Source: Salinispora arenicola
GTDB lineage: Bacteria > Actinomycetota > Actinomycetes > Mycobacteriales > Micromonosporaceae
Length of the DNA: 64,000 nucleotides
Direction of reading: 5' to 3'
Assembly: GCF_006716065.1 (NCBI RefSeq)
Contig: NZ_VFOL01000001.1
Span: forward strand, 806,001 to 870,000
Positions 1 through 7,384 of this stretch are shown here, piece by piece. The position numbers were made by a program, and so were the translations under genes. A model generated the notes under the pieces. The model was not told the DNA's origin, did not search any database, and was given only the letters and a program-made list of their open reading frames with translations. The stretch's first letter is position 1; each line of letters starts with the position of its first letter.

Positions 1-294
1 AAACGGGCCGGTTTCAACCGATTCGTCGGATGCTATCGATCTGGCGGGCCGTACGAGCACCCCAAGGGACGGGCCTGCGACTGGTCGCTTCAGAACAGCG
101 GGTTTCGCTCCTGGTACAACAACGACATGCGCATGTACGGCAACAATCTGACTGCGTTCCTGGTCCGGAATGCCGATCGCCTCGGCGTTTACTACGTGAT
201 CTGGAACCGGCAGATCTGGTTCCCGGCGACCGGCTGGAAATCGTACAGCGGCCCTTCGAACCACACCGACCACGTCCACGTGTCGATGTTGTAG
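1..294 (+). CDS. C-terminus of a secreted protein with an ARB_07466/VldE-type C-terminal domain (5' truncated by window edge)
   Basis: The frame is open from base 1 to TAG at 292-294, giving 97 C-terminal residues. It contains CYRSGGPYEHPKGRACDW, and the chain ends with NHTDHVHVSML. An early His (about residue 20), an Asp seven residues later and a late DHVHVS are the conserved positions of a domain common at the end of secreted actinobacterial cell-wall-associated proteins, often behind a coiled coil. Its fold is thought to resemble D-Ala-D-Ala carboxypeptidase-like metallopeptidases. The N-terminus (signal peptide and any coiled coil) lies outside the window. The domain call is from motif recognition; peptidase activity is not established. 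Confidence 0.7.
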   Translation, partial: KRAGFNRFVGCYRSGGPYEHPKGRACDWSLQNSGFRSWYNNDMRMYGNNLTAFLVRNADRLGVYYVIWNRQIWFPATGWKSYSGPSNHTDHVHVSML

Positions 295-309
295 GAAGCC
301 ACCGCACCG

Positions 310-338
310 GGCCGGCTCCGCGACGGGCGAAGCCGGCC
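310..338. terminator. Bidirectional hairpin between convergent genes
   Basis: An 8-bp perfect stem (GGCCGGCT / AGCCGGCC) with a 13-base loop lies between the stop of the secreted-protein gene on the plus strand and the stop of the carbonic anhydrase on the minus strand. There is no T-tract, as is usual in high-GC actinobacteria. Confidence 0.5.
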
Positions 339-399
339 TGCGGTTGGCCGACCCGGGAGCACCTGCCTGCCGCTACGCCGGTCCGGCGCTGGGCGGGTC

Positions 400-1110
400 T
401 CAGGCGGCCGGTGGTGTGGTCGGCGCCGCGAGCCCGACCGCGGTAACCGTGTGCACCTCACCTGCGGCGAGCCGGTACGACATTCCCACCACCGCACACC
501 GTCCGCCGGCCACCGCGTCAGCGACCGCCTCAGAGCGGCCAAGCACCGCCTCAACGGTCTGCTCGATATGAATGTCGACGATCTGGTCGATCTCGGTAAC
601 CCCACGGGCCCCGGCCCGACGCACGCTCGGCAGCACCCCGTCCACCACGGCGCGGAGGTGCCCGGACGCCGGTGCGCCGGTGGCGTCGGCGGTCCGGGCC
701 GCCTGTACCGCTCCACAGGAGTCGTGGCCGAGCACCACCACCAGCGGCGCACCCAGCACGGTGACCGCGTACTCGACGCTGCCCAGCACCTCTGGCCCGA
801 CCGTATGCCCAGCGGTGCGTACCACGAACAGGTCACCGAGACCACGGTCAAAGATGATCTCAGCAGCAAGTCGGGAGTCGGAACAGCCGACGATCACCGC
901 GAAGGGCTGCTGACCATCCGCCAGGGCGACCCGACGGTCGATGTCCTGGTGTGGGCGGAGCGGAACACCAAGGGCGAATCGCCGGTTGCCGTCGTACAAC
1001 TCGGCGAGCGCCTGCTCGGGCCCGACCGGCCCACGCCGGGAACCGCCGATTCCACTGGAGGACACCGGCTGCGAGCCCGGCTGTGTGTCGGGCGTTCCGG
1101 GGCAGTTCAT
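400..1110 (-). CDS. Beta-class carbonic anhydrase
   Basis: This 236-residue protein should interconvert CO2 and bicarbonate in the cytoplasm. The zinc and dyad signature of beta-class enzymes is complete: CSDSR (Cys76, Asp78, Arg80) and GHDSCGA (His129, Cys132). The first 30 or so residues are low-complexity and precede the domain. The ATG at 1110 is preceded by a GAGG-rich ribosome binding site. It stands alone, divergent from the C39 protease gene and convergent with the partial gene at the left edge. Family assignment is firm; which metabolic demand it serves cannot be read from its neighbours. Confidence 0.93.
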   Translation of the reverse strand: MNCPGTPDTQPGSQPVSSSGIGGSRRGPVGPEQALAELYDGNRRFALGVPLRPHQDIDRRVALADGQQPFAVIVGCSDSRLAAEIIFDRGLGDLFVVRTAGHTVGPEVLGSVEYAVTVLGAPLVVVLGHDSCGAVQAARTADATGAPASGHLRAVVDGVLPSVRRAGARGVTEIDQIVDIHIEQTVEAVLGRSEAVADAVAGGRCAVVGMSYRLAAGEVHTVTAVGLAAPTTPPAA

Positions 1111-1406
1111 GCCTCACCTCATCCCTGTGGCGACCGAACCGGACCAGCCCGGAGATACGGGACTCGGGCCATTGCCACGGTCACACGCAGCAAAAAGCAC
1201 GTCAAGATATGCGTGATCTCTGCTTCATATGTCGTCGGTCTCTTGCGCGGACTCCCCGCCGAGGAATGACCGCCACGTCCGGCCCGTTGCAGTTCCGGTA
1301 CGCCCCCGGGCTGTCCCACCCCGGGCCGCCCTGTCCGTGAGCCGAGCGCCGCGCGGTGCTTGCCGTCCCCGCCGGAGACGACAGACCCCCGAATGGAGCC
1401 CGACCC

Positions 1407-2063
1407 ATGAATCCGATCGCACAGAAGGGCGGCCTGTCCATCGCCGGACTGCTGGTCGCCGGTGGCTGCCTGGTCGGCCCGGCAGCCACCGCACAAGCCG
1501 TCCCCACGGTCGCGTCGACGAACCAGCCGACGTTCGATCGGTCGAGCCTGGTCGACGACCCGGCCGAGCAGCTGGTAAATGTCGAGTACCAGGCCCAGCC
1601 CAACTTCTACTACTGTGGGCCGGCCGCAACCCGAATGGCGCTGTCCGCGCTGGGCAAGGCCCTGCCCCAGGACGAGGTCGCTCGGCTGTTGGGCACCACA
1701 CAGGCCGGCACGGACTCGGCCCTGGACGTCACCCGCGTCCTCAACGAGCTGGCCGGTGCAGGTTACCGAACCACCGAGATACCGGACGCGACAGCCAGGC
1801 CGGCAGAGGTCGACCAGCTCCGCGCGGACACCCGCCGGGCGTTGGCCCAGGGACGTCCGGTGGTGGCCAACGTCAAGGGGACGGTGGTCGACAACGACGG
1901 CACCCCGCACTCGTACGAGGGCGGCCACTACCTGACGTTGGTGGGCTACCGCGCCGACGGTGACCTCCTCCGGGTCGCCGACCCGGCCGCCTCGAAGGGC
2001 GTGTACTGGATGGCCGTCGCGAAGGTCGCCAACTGGGTCGCCGAACGCGGCTACTCGTCCTGA
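1407..2063 (+). CDS. Secreted C39-like cysteine peptidase family protein
   Basis: The product has 218 residues from ATG 1407, chosen over an in-frame ATG at 1356 because GGAG lies about 9 bases upstream and a clean signal peptide follows (Lys-containing n-region, hydrophobic core, cleavage after Ala-Gln-Ala near residue 31). The mature part is a Peptidase_C39_2-type papain-like domain. Cys70 lies in YYCGPAATRMAL, His174 in EGGHYLTLVGY and Asp192 in RVADPA, so the catalytic triad is intact. No ABC transporter or leader peptide is adjacent, so it is more likely a free extracellular protease or amidase-like enzyme than a bacteriocin maturation protease. The substrate is unknown. A strong terminator follows. 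Confidence 0.85.
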   Translation: MNPIAQKGGLSIAGLLVAGGCLVGPAATAQAVPTVASTNQPTFDRSSLVDDPAEQLVNVEYQAQPNFYYCGPAATRMALSALGKALPQDEVARLLGTTQAGTDSALDVTRVLNELAGAGYRTTEIPDATARPAEVDQLRADTRRALAQGRPVVANVKGTVVDNDGTPHSYEGGHYLTLVGYRADGDLLRVADPAASKGVYWMAVAKVANWVAERGYSS

Positions 2064-2069
2064 CCGCCG

Positions 2070-2105
2070 GAAGGGCCGGTCTCCGCAGGCGGAGACCGGC
2101 CCTTC
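2070..2105 (+). terminator. Strong intrinsic terminator after the C39 peptidase gene
   Basis: A 15-bp perfect stem (left arm GAAGGGCCGGTCTCC, loop GCAGGC, exact reverse complement on the right) begins 7 bases after the TGA. The stem is symmetrical, so it can also shield the convergent small gene at 2140-2322. Confidence 0.85.
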
Positions 2106-2139
2106 GGCACGTCCAGCCCGGCTCACGCCGGCCAGTGCG

Positions 2140-2322
2140 TCAGCCCACCTGGTCACCCTCACCCGTGCGGGCCTGCATCATGTCGACGCCCCGGTCGACC
2201 TGCTCCTTGTACCGGCCGCCGGTGCGCTCGTTGACCATGTCGCCGGCCTTCTCCATGCCCTGGTCGATCTGCTCGTCCTGCTTCTCGACATATTCCCTGG
2301 CCTGGTCCATGAACTTCTTCAT
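2140..2322 (-). CDS. Small Rv0909/MT0933-like antitoxin family protein
   Basis: This highly charged 60-residue protein has an AGGAGG ribosome binding site at 2328-2333, six bases from the ATG. The pattern (QAREYVEKQDEQIDQGMEKAGDMV, then TGGRYKEQVDRG) matches the MT0933-type family annotated as putative type II antitoxins in mycobacteria, which typically read DKAGDKVDEKTGGKYKDQVDKG. No toxin-like partner gene lies beside it, so the antitoxin label is by family only. It may instead be an orphan stress-related amphipathic helical protein. Confidence 0.7.
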   Translation of the reverse strand: MKKFMDQAREYVEKQDEQIDQGMEKAGDMVNERTGGRYKEQVDRGVDMMQARTGEGDQVG

Positions 2323-2492
2323 GCGATCCTCCTAGGGTCGAGGTTCAACGCATGGGGTTCCCGGAACGCCTGGGGCACAAACACCGACCGCGACGGGGCG
2401 GCCCGACCTGGTGGCCATCCCGGTGATCCCGCCGGGCCACCACAGTCGTCCCGGCCGCTCGATGTCGTCGTGGGCCGGCGCGGACCGGTCGG

Positions 2493-3140
2493 TCAGCCGA
2501 GGTGGTCGGTGAACCAGGTCGCTGCCGCGTCAGACACCTGTGCCAAGGCACCGGGCTCCTCGAACAGGTGCCCGGCACCGGGGACGACCGTCAGCTCCGC
2601 ACTCTCCGGCAACGCCTCCCGGGCCTGCTCGTTCAGGGTGAGCACCTGATCGTCGAGGCCGCCCACGAGCAGCAGGGTGGGTGCGGTCACCCGGTCGAGC
2701 GCCGCGCCGGCAAGGTCCGGCCGGCCGCCCCGGGACACGACCGCACGCACCACATCGGGGCGCTCGGCTGCGGAAACCAGGGCGGCGGCGGCCCCGGTGC
2801 TGGCCCCGAACAGCCCGATCGGCGCCGAACCACACGGCCCCGCGGTGGCCAGCCAGTCGACGATCGCGGCCAACCTCCCGGCCAACAGCCCGATGTCGAA
2901 CCGTAGCTGCCTGGTTCTGGCGTCGACCGCCTCCTCGGCCGGGCTGAGCAGGTCCACCAGAACCGTGCAGAGAGCACTGCGATTCAGCACCTGCGCCACC
3001 GCCACATTGCGGGGGCTGCGTCGGGAGCTGCCGCTGCCATGCGCGAAGAGCACGACTCCGGCCGGCTCCGGTGGCACCCTGAGGTCTGCCGTGAGCTGGA
3101 CGTCCCCCGCCGGAATCTGGACCTCGTTTCGTACGTCCAC
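2493..3140 (-). CDS. Alpha/beta hydrolase (dienelactone-hydrolase-like)
   Basis: The product has 215 residues from GTG 3140. The frame is open further upstream, but the extra N-terminus is arginine-rich shadow sequence and the domain starts right after this GTG. Visible elements are the oxyanion region LFAHGSGSSR (residues 31-40), nucleophile elbow GASTG (Ser114), acid GGLDDQ (Asp163/164) and GAGHLF (His191). This is the compact hydrolase type often found beside or fused to phosphoribosyltransferases in actinobacteria; no such partner is here. Substrate unknown. Confidence 0.82.
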   Translation of the reverse strand: MDVRNEVQIPAGDVQLTADLRVPPEPAGVVLFAHGSGSSRRSPRNVAVAQVLNRSALCTVLVDLLSPAEEAVDARTRQLRFDIGLLAGRLAAIVDWLATAGPCGSAPIGLFGASTGAAAALVSAAERPDVVRAVVSRGGRPDLAGAALDRVTAPTLLLVGGLDDQVLTLNEQAREALPESAELTVVPGAGHLFEEPGALAQVSDAAATWFTDHLG

Positions 3141-3364
3141 GACCCGCTTCTTCCCACCCGCCCTCCCGCCATGCGTGCAGGATGAGGCCCGTTCGCCGCC
3201 GTGATCCCAGCCTCGCTGAGCATCGCGGCCGGCGGCCGGAGGACGCGTTGTGGACAGCCCGGCCACACCGGCTCGCGTTTGCCCGGGGTGGGCGTTGGGT
3301 ACGCGGCAGGCGACCGCAGACCGTACCGGCGCGCACAGCACCCCGACGGATCGCGAGGATCACC

Positions 3365-3541
3365 ATGGCGCAACAGCAGGAGTCCCGACAGCAGGCAGCC
3401 GAACGAAACCGACAGAAGCGCGACGCCAAACGCAAGCGGGACTGGGCGGACGAGGCGGCGCAGGCACGCACCGCCGACGATCCCCGCGCGATGGCCCCCC
3501 ACGACGCCGCGGGCCGCCCCTCCCAGGGCAGGCAACTGTGA
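3365..3541 (+). CDS. Small charged hypothetical protein
   Basis: This 58-residue frame starts at ATG 3365 with a GAGGA ribosome binding site about 7 bases upstream. The product is rich in Gln, Arg, Lys and Ala (it begins MAQQQESRQQAAERNRQKRD), has no hydrophobic segment and is probably helical or disordered. It reads away from the hydrolase gene. No domain is recognisable. The good ribosome binding site and codon usage make it plausible, but a chance frame cannot be excluded. Confidence 0.5.
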   Translation: MAQQQESRQQAAERNRQKRDAKRKRDWADEAAQARTADDPRAMAPHDAAGRPSQGRQL

Positions 3542-3599
3542 TGTGGTGACAGGCCGCGACCGGGACCTCCGGCTGGACCCGCGCCGAGGAGGTACCGGT

Positions 3600-5975
3600 C
3601 TATGGTGCCCGTTCGGGTAGACGGATGAGTGGATCGCGACCCGGAGGTTGCTCCGGGGTTGGGCCAGGCTTGCCGGGTGGTGGGGTTGGCCGGGTCACCG
3701 GCTCGGCACAGGTGACCCGAATCCGCTCACCGTGGTGGACCAGTTCCAGGGCCTCGTCGGGATCGCTGTGCCGAAGTTCGTACGTGGTCTGGTGCGGCTG
3801 GATGTCGACCCTGAGCTGGGTGCCCCGCCACTGCAGCGAGAACTCCAACCGGCCCAGCCGGTGGGGGAGCCGCGGCGCGAACCGCAGAGTTCCGTCGTGG
3901 TCGCGCAGCCCGCCGAACCCGGCTACGAGGGCGATCCACGCGCCGGCCAGCGAGGCGATGTGCACGCCGTCCCTGGTGTTCTCGTTGATGTCGTGCAGAT
4001 CCATCAGCGCGGCCTCACGCAGGTAGGTGTGGGCCAGTTCCGGGTACCCCACCTCGGCCGCCAACACGGCCTGGGTGCAGGCTGACAGCGACGAGTCACG
4101 GGTGGTACGGCGCTCGTAGTAGAGGAAGTTGCGCAGTTTCTCCTCCCGGGTGAACGCGTCCCCCCGCCAGTGCATCGCCAACACCAGGTCGGCCTGCTTG
4201 ATCACCTGCCTGCGATACAGATCGAAGTACGGATAGTGCAGCAGCAGCGGGTACTTCTCCGGAGGCGTGTGGAGGAAGTCCCACTCCTGGAACCGGGTGA
4301 AACCCTCAACCTGCTCATGTACGTCGATCTCCTCGTCGTACGGTATGTGGATGTCGGCGGCCGCGTCCCGCCAGGCCGCGGCCTCCTCGTCGGTGACGCC
4401 GAGGTGTCCCGCCTCGTCCCGGTACCGCATCGCCGTGTCCGCGGCGGTGATGAGGTTCCGTTGGGCCATGAGGTTGGTGTAGATGTTGTCGTTCTTGATG
4501 GCGGTGTACTCGTCCGGGCCGGTCACCCCGTCGATGTGGAACTGCCCGTGGCGGTCGTGGTGGCCCAGCGACCGCCACAGCCGCGCGGTTTCCACCAGCA
4601 GTTCCAGGCCGATCTCCCGCTCCAGGCTGGTGTCCTTGGTGGCGTGCACGTAACGGCGCACCGCGTCGGCGATGTCGGCGGCGACGTGGAAGCCGGCGGT
4701 GCCGGCCGGCCAGTAGCCGGAGGATTCCGGCCCGTCGATTGTGCGCCAGGGAAAAGCGGCGCCCGCCAGGTTGAGCGTGCGGGCCCGGTCCCGGGCAGCT
4801 GGCAGGGTGTGATGCCGCCAGTACAGGGCGTCACGCACCGCGGTGGGATGAGTGTACGTGAGCACCGGCAACACGAACATCTCGGTGTCCCAGAAGGCGT
4901 GCCCGTCGTACCCCGGCCCGGTGAGCCCCTTCGCCGAGATCGGCCGGCGCTCGGCCCGGGTTCCTGCCTGGAGCACGTGGAAGAGACCGAAGCGTACTGC
5001 CTGCTGCACCTCGGGGTCACCCTCCACCAGCACGTCGGCGGAGTCCCAGAACTCCTCGAGGTACTCCCGCTGTTCCCGGAGCAACCCGTCCCACCCGTCC
5101 AGACGGGCGGCGGCCAGCGCGGCACCGACCTGGTCCCGCAGCGCCGGTAGCGACCGGCGGCTGGACCACCCGTACGACAGGTACTTCACGACCCGTAGCG
5201 TCTCTCCGGGCTTGAGCACGCAGGCGGTGGTGGTGCGCACCCAGTCCTCGTAGCCCTCAGACTCGATGTTGGTCCGTGCGGTGGTCCGCACCTCGTGTTC
5301 CATGGCAGCGGCCAGGCGCAGCCCGGAGACCTTCGTACGGTGGATCAGCAGGCCGCCGTCGTCGGTGGTCAGTTCCTCCTCCGCCAGCAGGGGCGACTCC
5401 AGCACTGCCGCCACCCGCGGGTCCTTGCTCTGGGCCGGCAGTGTCTCGTTGGCCACCAACTCCGACTGAACGATCAGCCGCAGCGGCTTGTTGTCGACGA
5501 CTTCGACCTCGTAGTTGATGGCGGCTGCGGACCGCTGGCGGAAGGAGACCAGTCGCGTGCTGCGAATGCACACCTCCCGGCCGGCCGGCGAGCGCCAGTG
5601 GACGGTCCGATGCAGCGTGCCCTCGCGCAGGTCGAGCACCCGCTCGTGGGAGAGGAGTTCGCCGTAGCGCACATCGAGTGGTTCGTCGTCGACCAGCAGC
5701 CGGATGAGCTTGCCGTTGGTCACGTTGACGATGGTCTGCCCGGATTCGGGGAAGCCGAATCCAGCCTCGGCGTGCGGTAGGGGGCGCAGCTCGTAAAAGG
5801 AGTTGAGATAGGTGCCGGGAAGGCCGTACGGTTCTCCCTCGTCGAGGTTGCCGCGCAGCCCGATGTGTCCATTGGACAGGGCGAACACCGATTCGGACTG
5901 GGCCAGCACGTCCATGTCCAGCCGGGTTTCTCGGACATGCCATGGTTCAACCGGATATGCGCGTTCTCGGATCAT
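3600..5975 (-). CDS. Glycoside hydrolase family 65 disaccharide phosphorylase (maltose/trehalose/kojibiose phosphorylase type)
   Basis: This 791-residue cytoplasmic enzyme should phosphorolyse an alpha-glucosidic disaccharide to beta-glucose 1-phosphate plus glucose. The order is family-typical: an N-terminal beta-sandwich (residues 11 to about 270), a linker helix pair, an (alpha/alpha)6 barrel with FWDTEMF (361-367) and the catalytic-acid motif GPDEYT (Glu489), then a C-terminal beta domain and a proline-rich tail. The start overlaps the stop of the beta-phosphoglucomutase gene as ATGA (5972-5975), so translation is probably coupled. That partner converts the product to glucose 6-phosphate. 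Sequence alone does not settle which disaccharide is used; maltose, trehalose and kojibiose phosphorylases share these motifs. Confidence 0.9.
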   Translation of the reverse strand: MIRERAYPVEPWHVRETRLDMDVLAQSESVFALSNGHIGLRGNLDEGEPYGLPGTYLNSFYELRPLPHAEAGFGFPESGQTIVNVTNGKLIRLLVDDEPLDVRYGELLSHERVLDLREGTLHRTVHWRSPAGREVCIRSTRLVSFRQRSAAAINYEVEVVDNKPLRLIVQSELVANETLPAQSKDPRVAAVLESPLLAEEELTTDDGGLLIHRTKVSGLRLAAAMEHEVRTTARTNIESEGYEDWVRTTTACVLKPGETLRVVKYLSYGWSSRRSLPALRDQVGAALAAARLDGWDGLLREQREYLEEFWDSADVLVEGDPEVQQAVRFGLFHVLQAGTRAERRPISAKGLTGPGYDGHAFWDTEMFVLPVLTYTHPTAVRDALYWRHHTLPAARDRARTLNLAGAAFPWRTIDGPESSGYWPAGTAGFHVAADIADAVRRYVHATKDTSLEREIGLELLVETARLWRSLGHHDRHGQFHIDGVTGPDEYTAIKNDNIYTNLMAQRNLITAADTAMRYRDEAGHLGVTDEEAAAWRDAAADIHIPYDEEIDVHEQVEGFTRFQEWDFLHTPPEKYPLLLHYPYFDLYRRQVIKQADLVLAMHWRGDAFTREEKLRNFLYYERRTTRDSSLSACTQAVLAAEVGYPELAHTYLREAALMDLHDINENTRDGVHIASLAGAWIALVAGFGGLRDHDGTLRFAPRLPHRLGRLEFSLQWRGTQLRVDIQPHQTTYELRHSDPDEALELVHHGERIRVTCAEPVTRPTPPPGKPGPTPEQPPGRDPLIRLPERAP

Positions 5976-6727
5976 GCGCCCGGCTCCCGGTTCTCGAGCA
6001 GCTCCGCGAGGTCCCGCACGACGTGATCCGCGCCCTGCGCCGACAGGGCCTTGGCCTGCCCGACCCGGTCGACACCCACCACGTAGCCGAACTTGCCGGC
6101 GCGACCGGCGGCCACCCCGGCGAGGGCGTCCTCGAAAACTGCCGCGTTACCCGGGGCCACCCCGAGCCGCTCGGCCCCGGCCAGGAACGTATCCGGTTCC
6201 GGTTTGCCGCGAAGCTTCTCGCTTCGGGCGACGAGGCCGTCGACCCGTACCTCCAGCAGCTCCTCCAGCCCGGCCGCGGCGACCACCTCGCGGCCGTTCG
6301 CGCTGGCGGTGACGACCGCACGGCGCAGCCCGGCGGCGGTCGCCGCCTTCAGGTATCGCATCGAGCCGGGGTAGACATCCACTCCGTGCGTCCGCAGTTC
6401 CTGGAGCAGGCGAATGTTCTTGCAATTGCCGATGCCGTGGACCGTGTCGGCCTCGGGCGGGTCGTCCGGTGTCCCCTCGGGAAGCACGATGTCGCGCGAG
6501 GCGAGAAACGTCCGGACCCCGTCGTACCGGGGCCGACCATCAACGTACCGGCGGTAGTCCTCATCCGGGTCGAACGGCTGGAACGGTTCATCGGTGTCTG
6601 CGGCGCGGCGGCGCAGGAAATCGTCGAACGTCGTGGTCCAGGCAGCGTTGTGGACGCGAGCGGTCTGGGTGAGTACCCCGTCCAGGTCGAACAGGCAGGC
6701 GGTCACGTGCTCAGGCAGCCCCAGCAT
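5972..6727 (-). CDS. HAD-superfamily beta-phosphoglucomutase
   Basis: This 251-residue protein should convert beta-glucose 1-phosphate to glucose 6-phosphate. Motif I is FDLDGVLT (nucleophile Asp14, acid/base Asp16), motif II VTASAN, motif III Lys in GKPEPD and motif IV FEDA, with a helical cap between. It is the first gene of a two-gene operon with the GH65 phosphorylase, which generates its substrate. A TAGATT -10 element sits six bases before the ATG and no Shine-Dalgarno sequence is visible, which suggests a leaderless mRNA. Confidence 0.9.
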   Translation of the reverse strand: MLGLPEHVTACLFDLDGVLTQTARVHNAAWTTTFDDFLRRRAADTDEPFQPFDPDEDYRRYVDGRPRYDGVRTFLASRDIVLPEGTPDDPPEADTVHGIGNCKNIRLLQELRTHGVDVYPGSMRYLKAATAAGLRRAVVTASANGREVVAAAGLEELLEVRVDGLVARSEKLRGKPEPDTFLAGAERLGVAPGNAAVFEDALAGVAAGRAGKFGYVVGVDRVGQAKALSAQGADHVVRDLAELLENREPGA

Positions 6728-6733
6728 CGTTCG

Positions 6734-6739
6734 AATCTA
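6734..6739 (-). promoter_or_regulatory. Putative leaderless -10 element for the beta-phosphoglucomutase/GH65 operon
   Basis: TAGATT on the minus strand ends exactly six bases before the ATG at 6727. TANNNT with a 6-7 base gap to the start codon is the usual arrangement for leaderless genes in actinobacteria. No convincing -35 box is seen. Confidence 0.45.
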
Positions 6740-6786
6740 TCCAGCCTGGACCCGACGTAGACCGTTTACGGCTGCCGACGCGCCGA

Positions 6787-7251
6787 TCAGTGCGGGCGAA
6801 GCGTCCAGAGAATAGTCATCTCCCCCGTGGGTTTGCCCTCCTCGGTGGCGATGTCGACGTGCACCGGAAACTCGGGTCGTTGTCCGGCATCCAGTTCCGC
6901 GACCACGTCCGCGACCGGACGCGCGAGCCGCGCCGTCGCGCGCACGGACCCCATGGCAAGCTTCCGGTACGCGATATCCGCGTTGACGGCCAGCGGTGTC
7001 GCCCGGTCGAGCACATGCGCGAACGCGGCCACCACCACCGCACCGGAAGCGGTCTCGCCGAGGGAGAACATGGCGCCGGCGTGCGGCCCACCGACATGGT
7101 TGTGGGTGGCCGTGGTGTCGGGCAGCCGGACCACGGCCTGAACCGCACCGTCGGCCTCGGCGGCGACCTCGACGAATTCGAGGCCCAGCGTGCGGGCGAA
7201 GGGCACGGCCGCCAGCATGCCGGCGGCCACCTGACTCGAGTCGATGCTCAT
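6787..7251 (-). CDS. Hotdog-fold thioesterase (PaaI/DUF4442-like)
   Basis: This 154-residue single hotdog domain probably hydrolyses an acyl- or aryl-CoA thioester. The central helix region HNHVGGPHAGAMFSLGE matches the PaaI/YiiD-type hotdog pattern, in which a polar residue just before the helix acts in catalysis. It is preceded by a perfect 16-base palindrome and separated from the gene to its left by about 60 bases. Nothing nearby identifies the acyl-CoA substrate. Confidence 0.78.
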   Translation of the reverse strand: MSIDSSQVAAGMLAAVPFARTLGLEFVEVAAEADGAVQAVVRLPDTTATHNHVGGPHAGAMFSLGETASGAVVVAAFAHVLDRATPLAVNADIAYRKLAMGSVRATARLARPVADVVAELDAGQRPEFPVHVDIATEEGKPTGEMTILWTLRPH

Positions 7252-7261
7252 GCCCGCTTAC

Positions 7262-7277
7262 GTTACCCATGGGTAAC
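7262..7277. promoter_or_regulatory. Perfect 16-base palindrome upstream of the thioesterase gene (candidate operator)
   Basis: GTTACCCATGGGTAAC lies 10 bases upstream of the thioesterase ATG. Its position over the likely promoter or leader fits a repressor site. No regulator gene is adjacent, so the cognate factor is unknown. Confidence 0.55.
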
Positions 7278-7384
7278 TACTGCGACAAGGCCGAGCCGGC
7301 GCCCAGTCGAGGCATGCCCGCCGCAGCGCCGGCCGACACCGACACCGTCGGCCGTGGGGCTTCGGGCAAGGTGGACTCTCCGGC

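Noticed and set aside
1119..2162. 347-codon antisense frame over the C39 peptidase gene
   Set aside because: Arg/Gly-rich shadow without domain; the sense frame has a signal peptide and catalytic triad.
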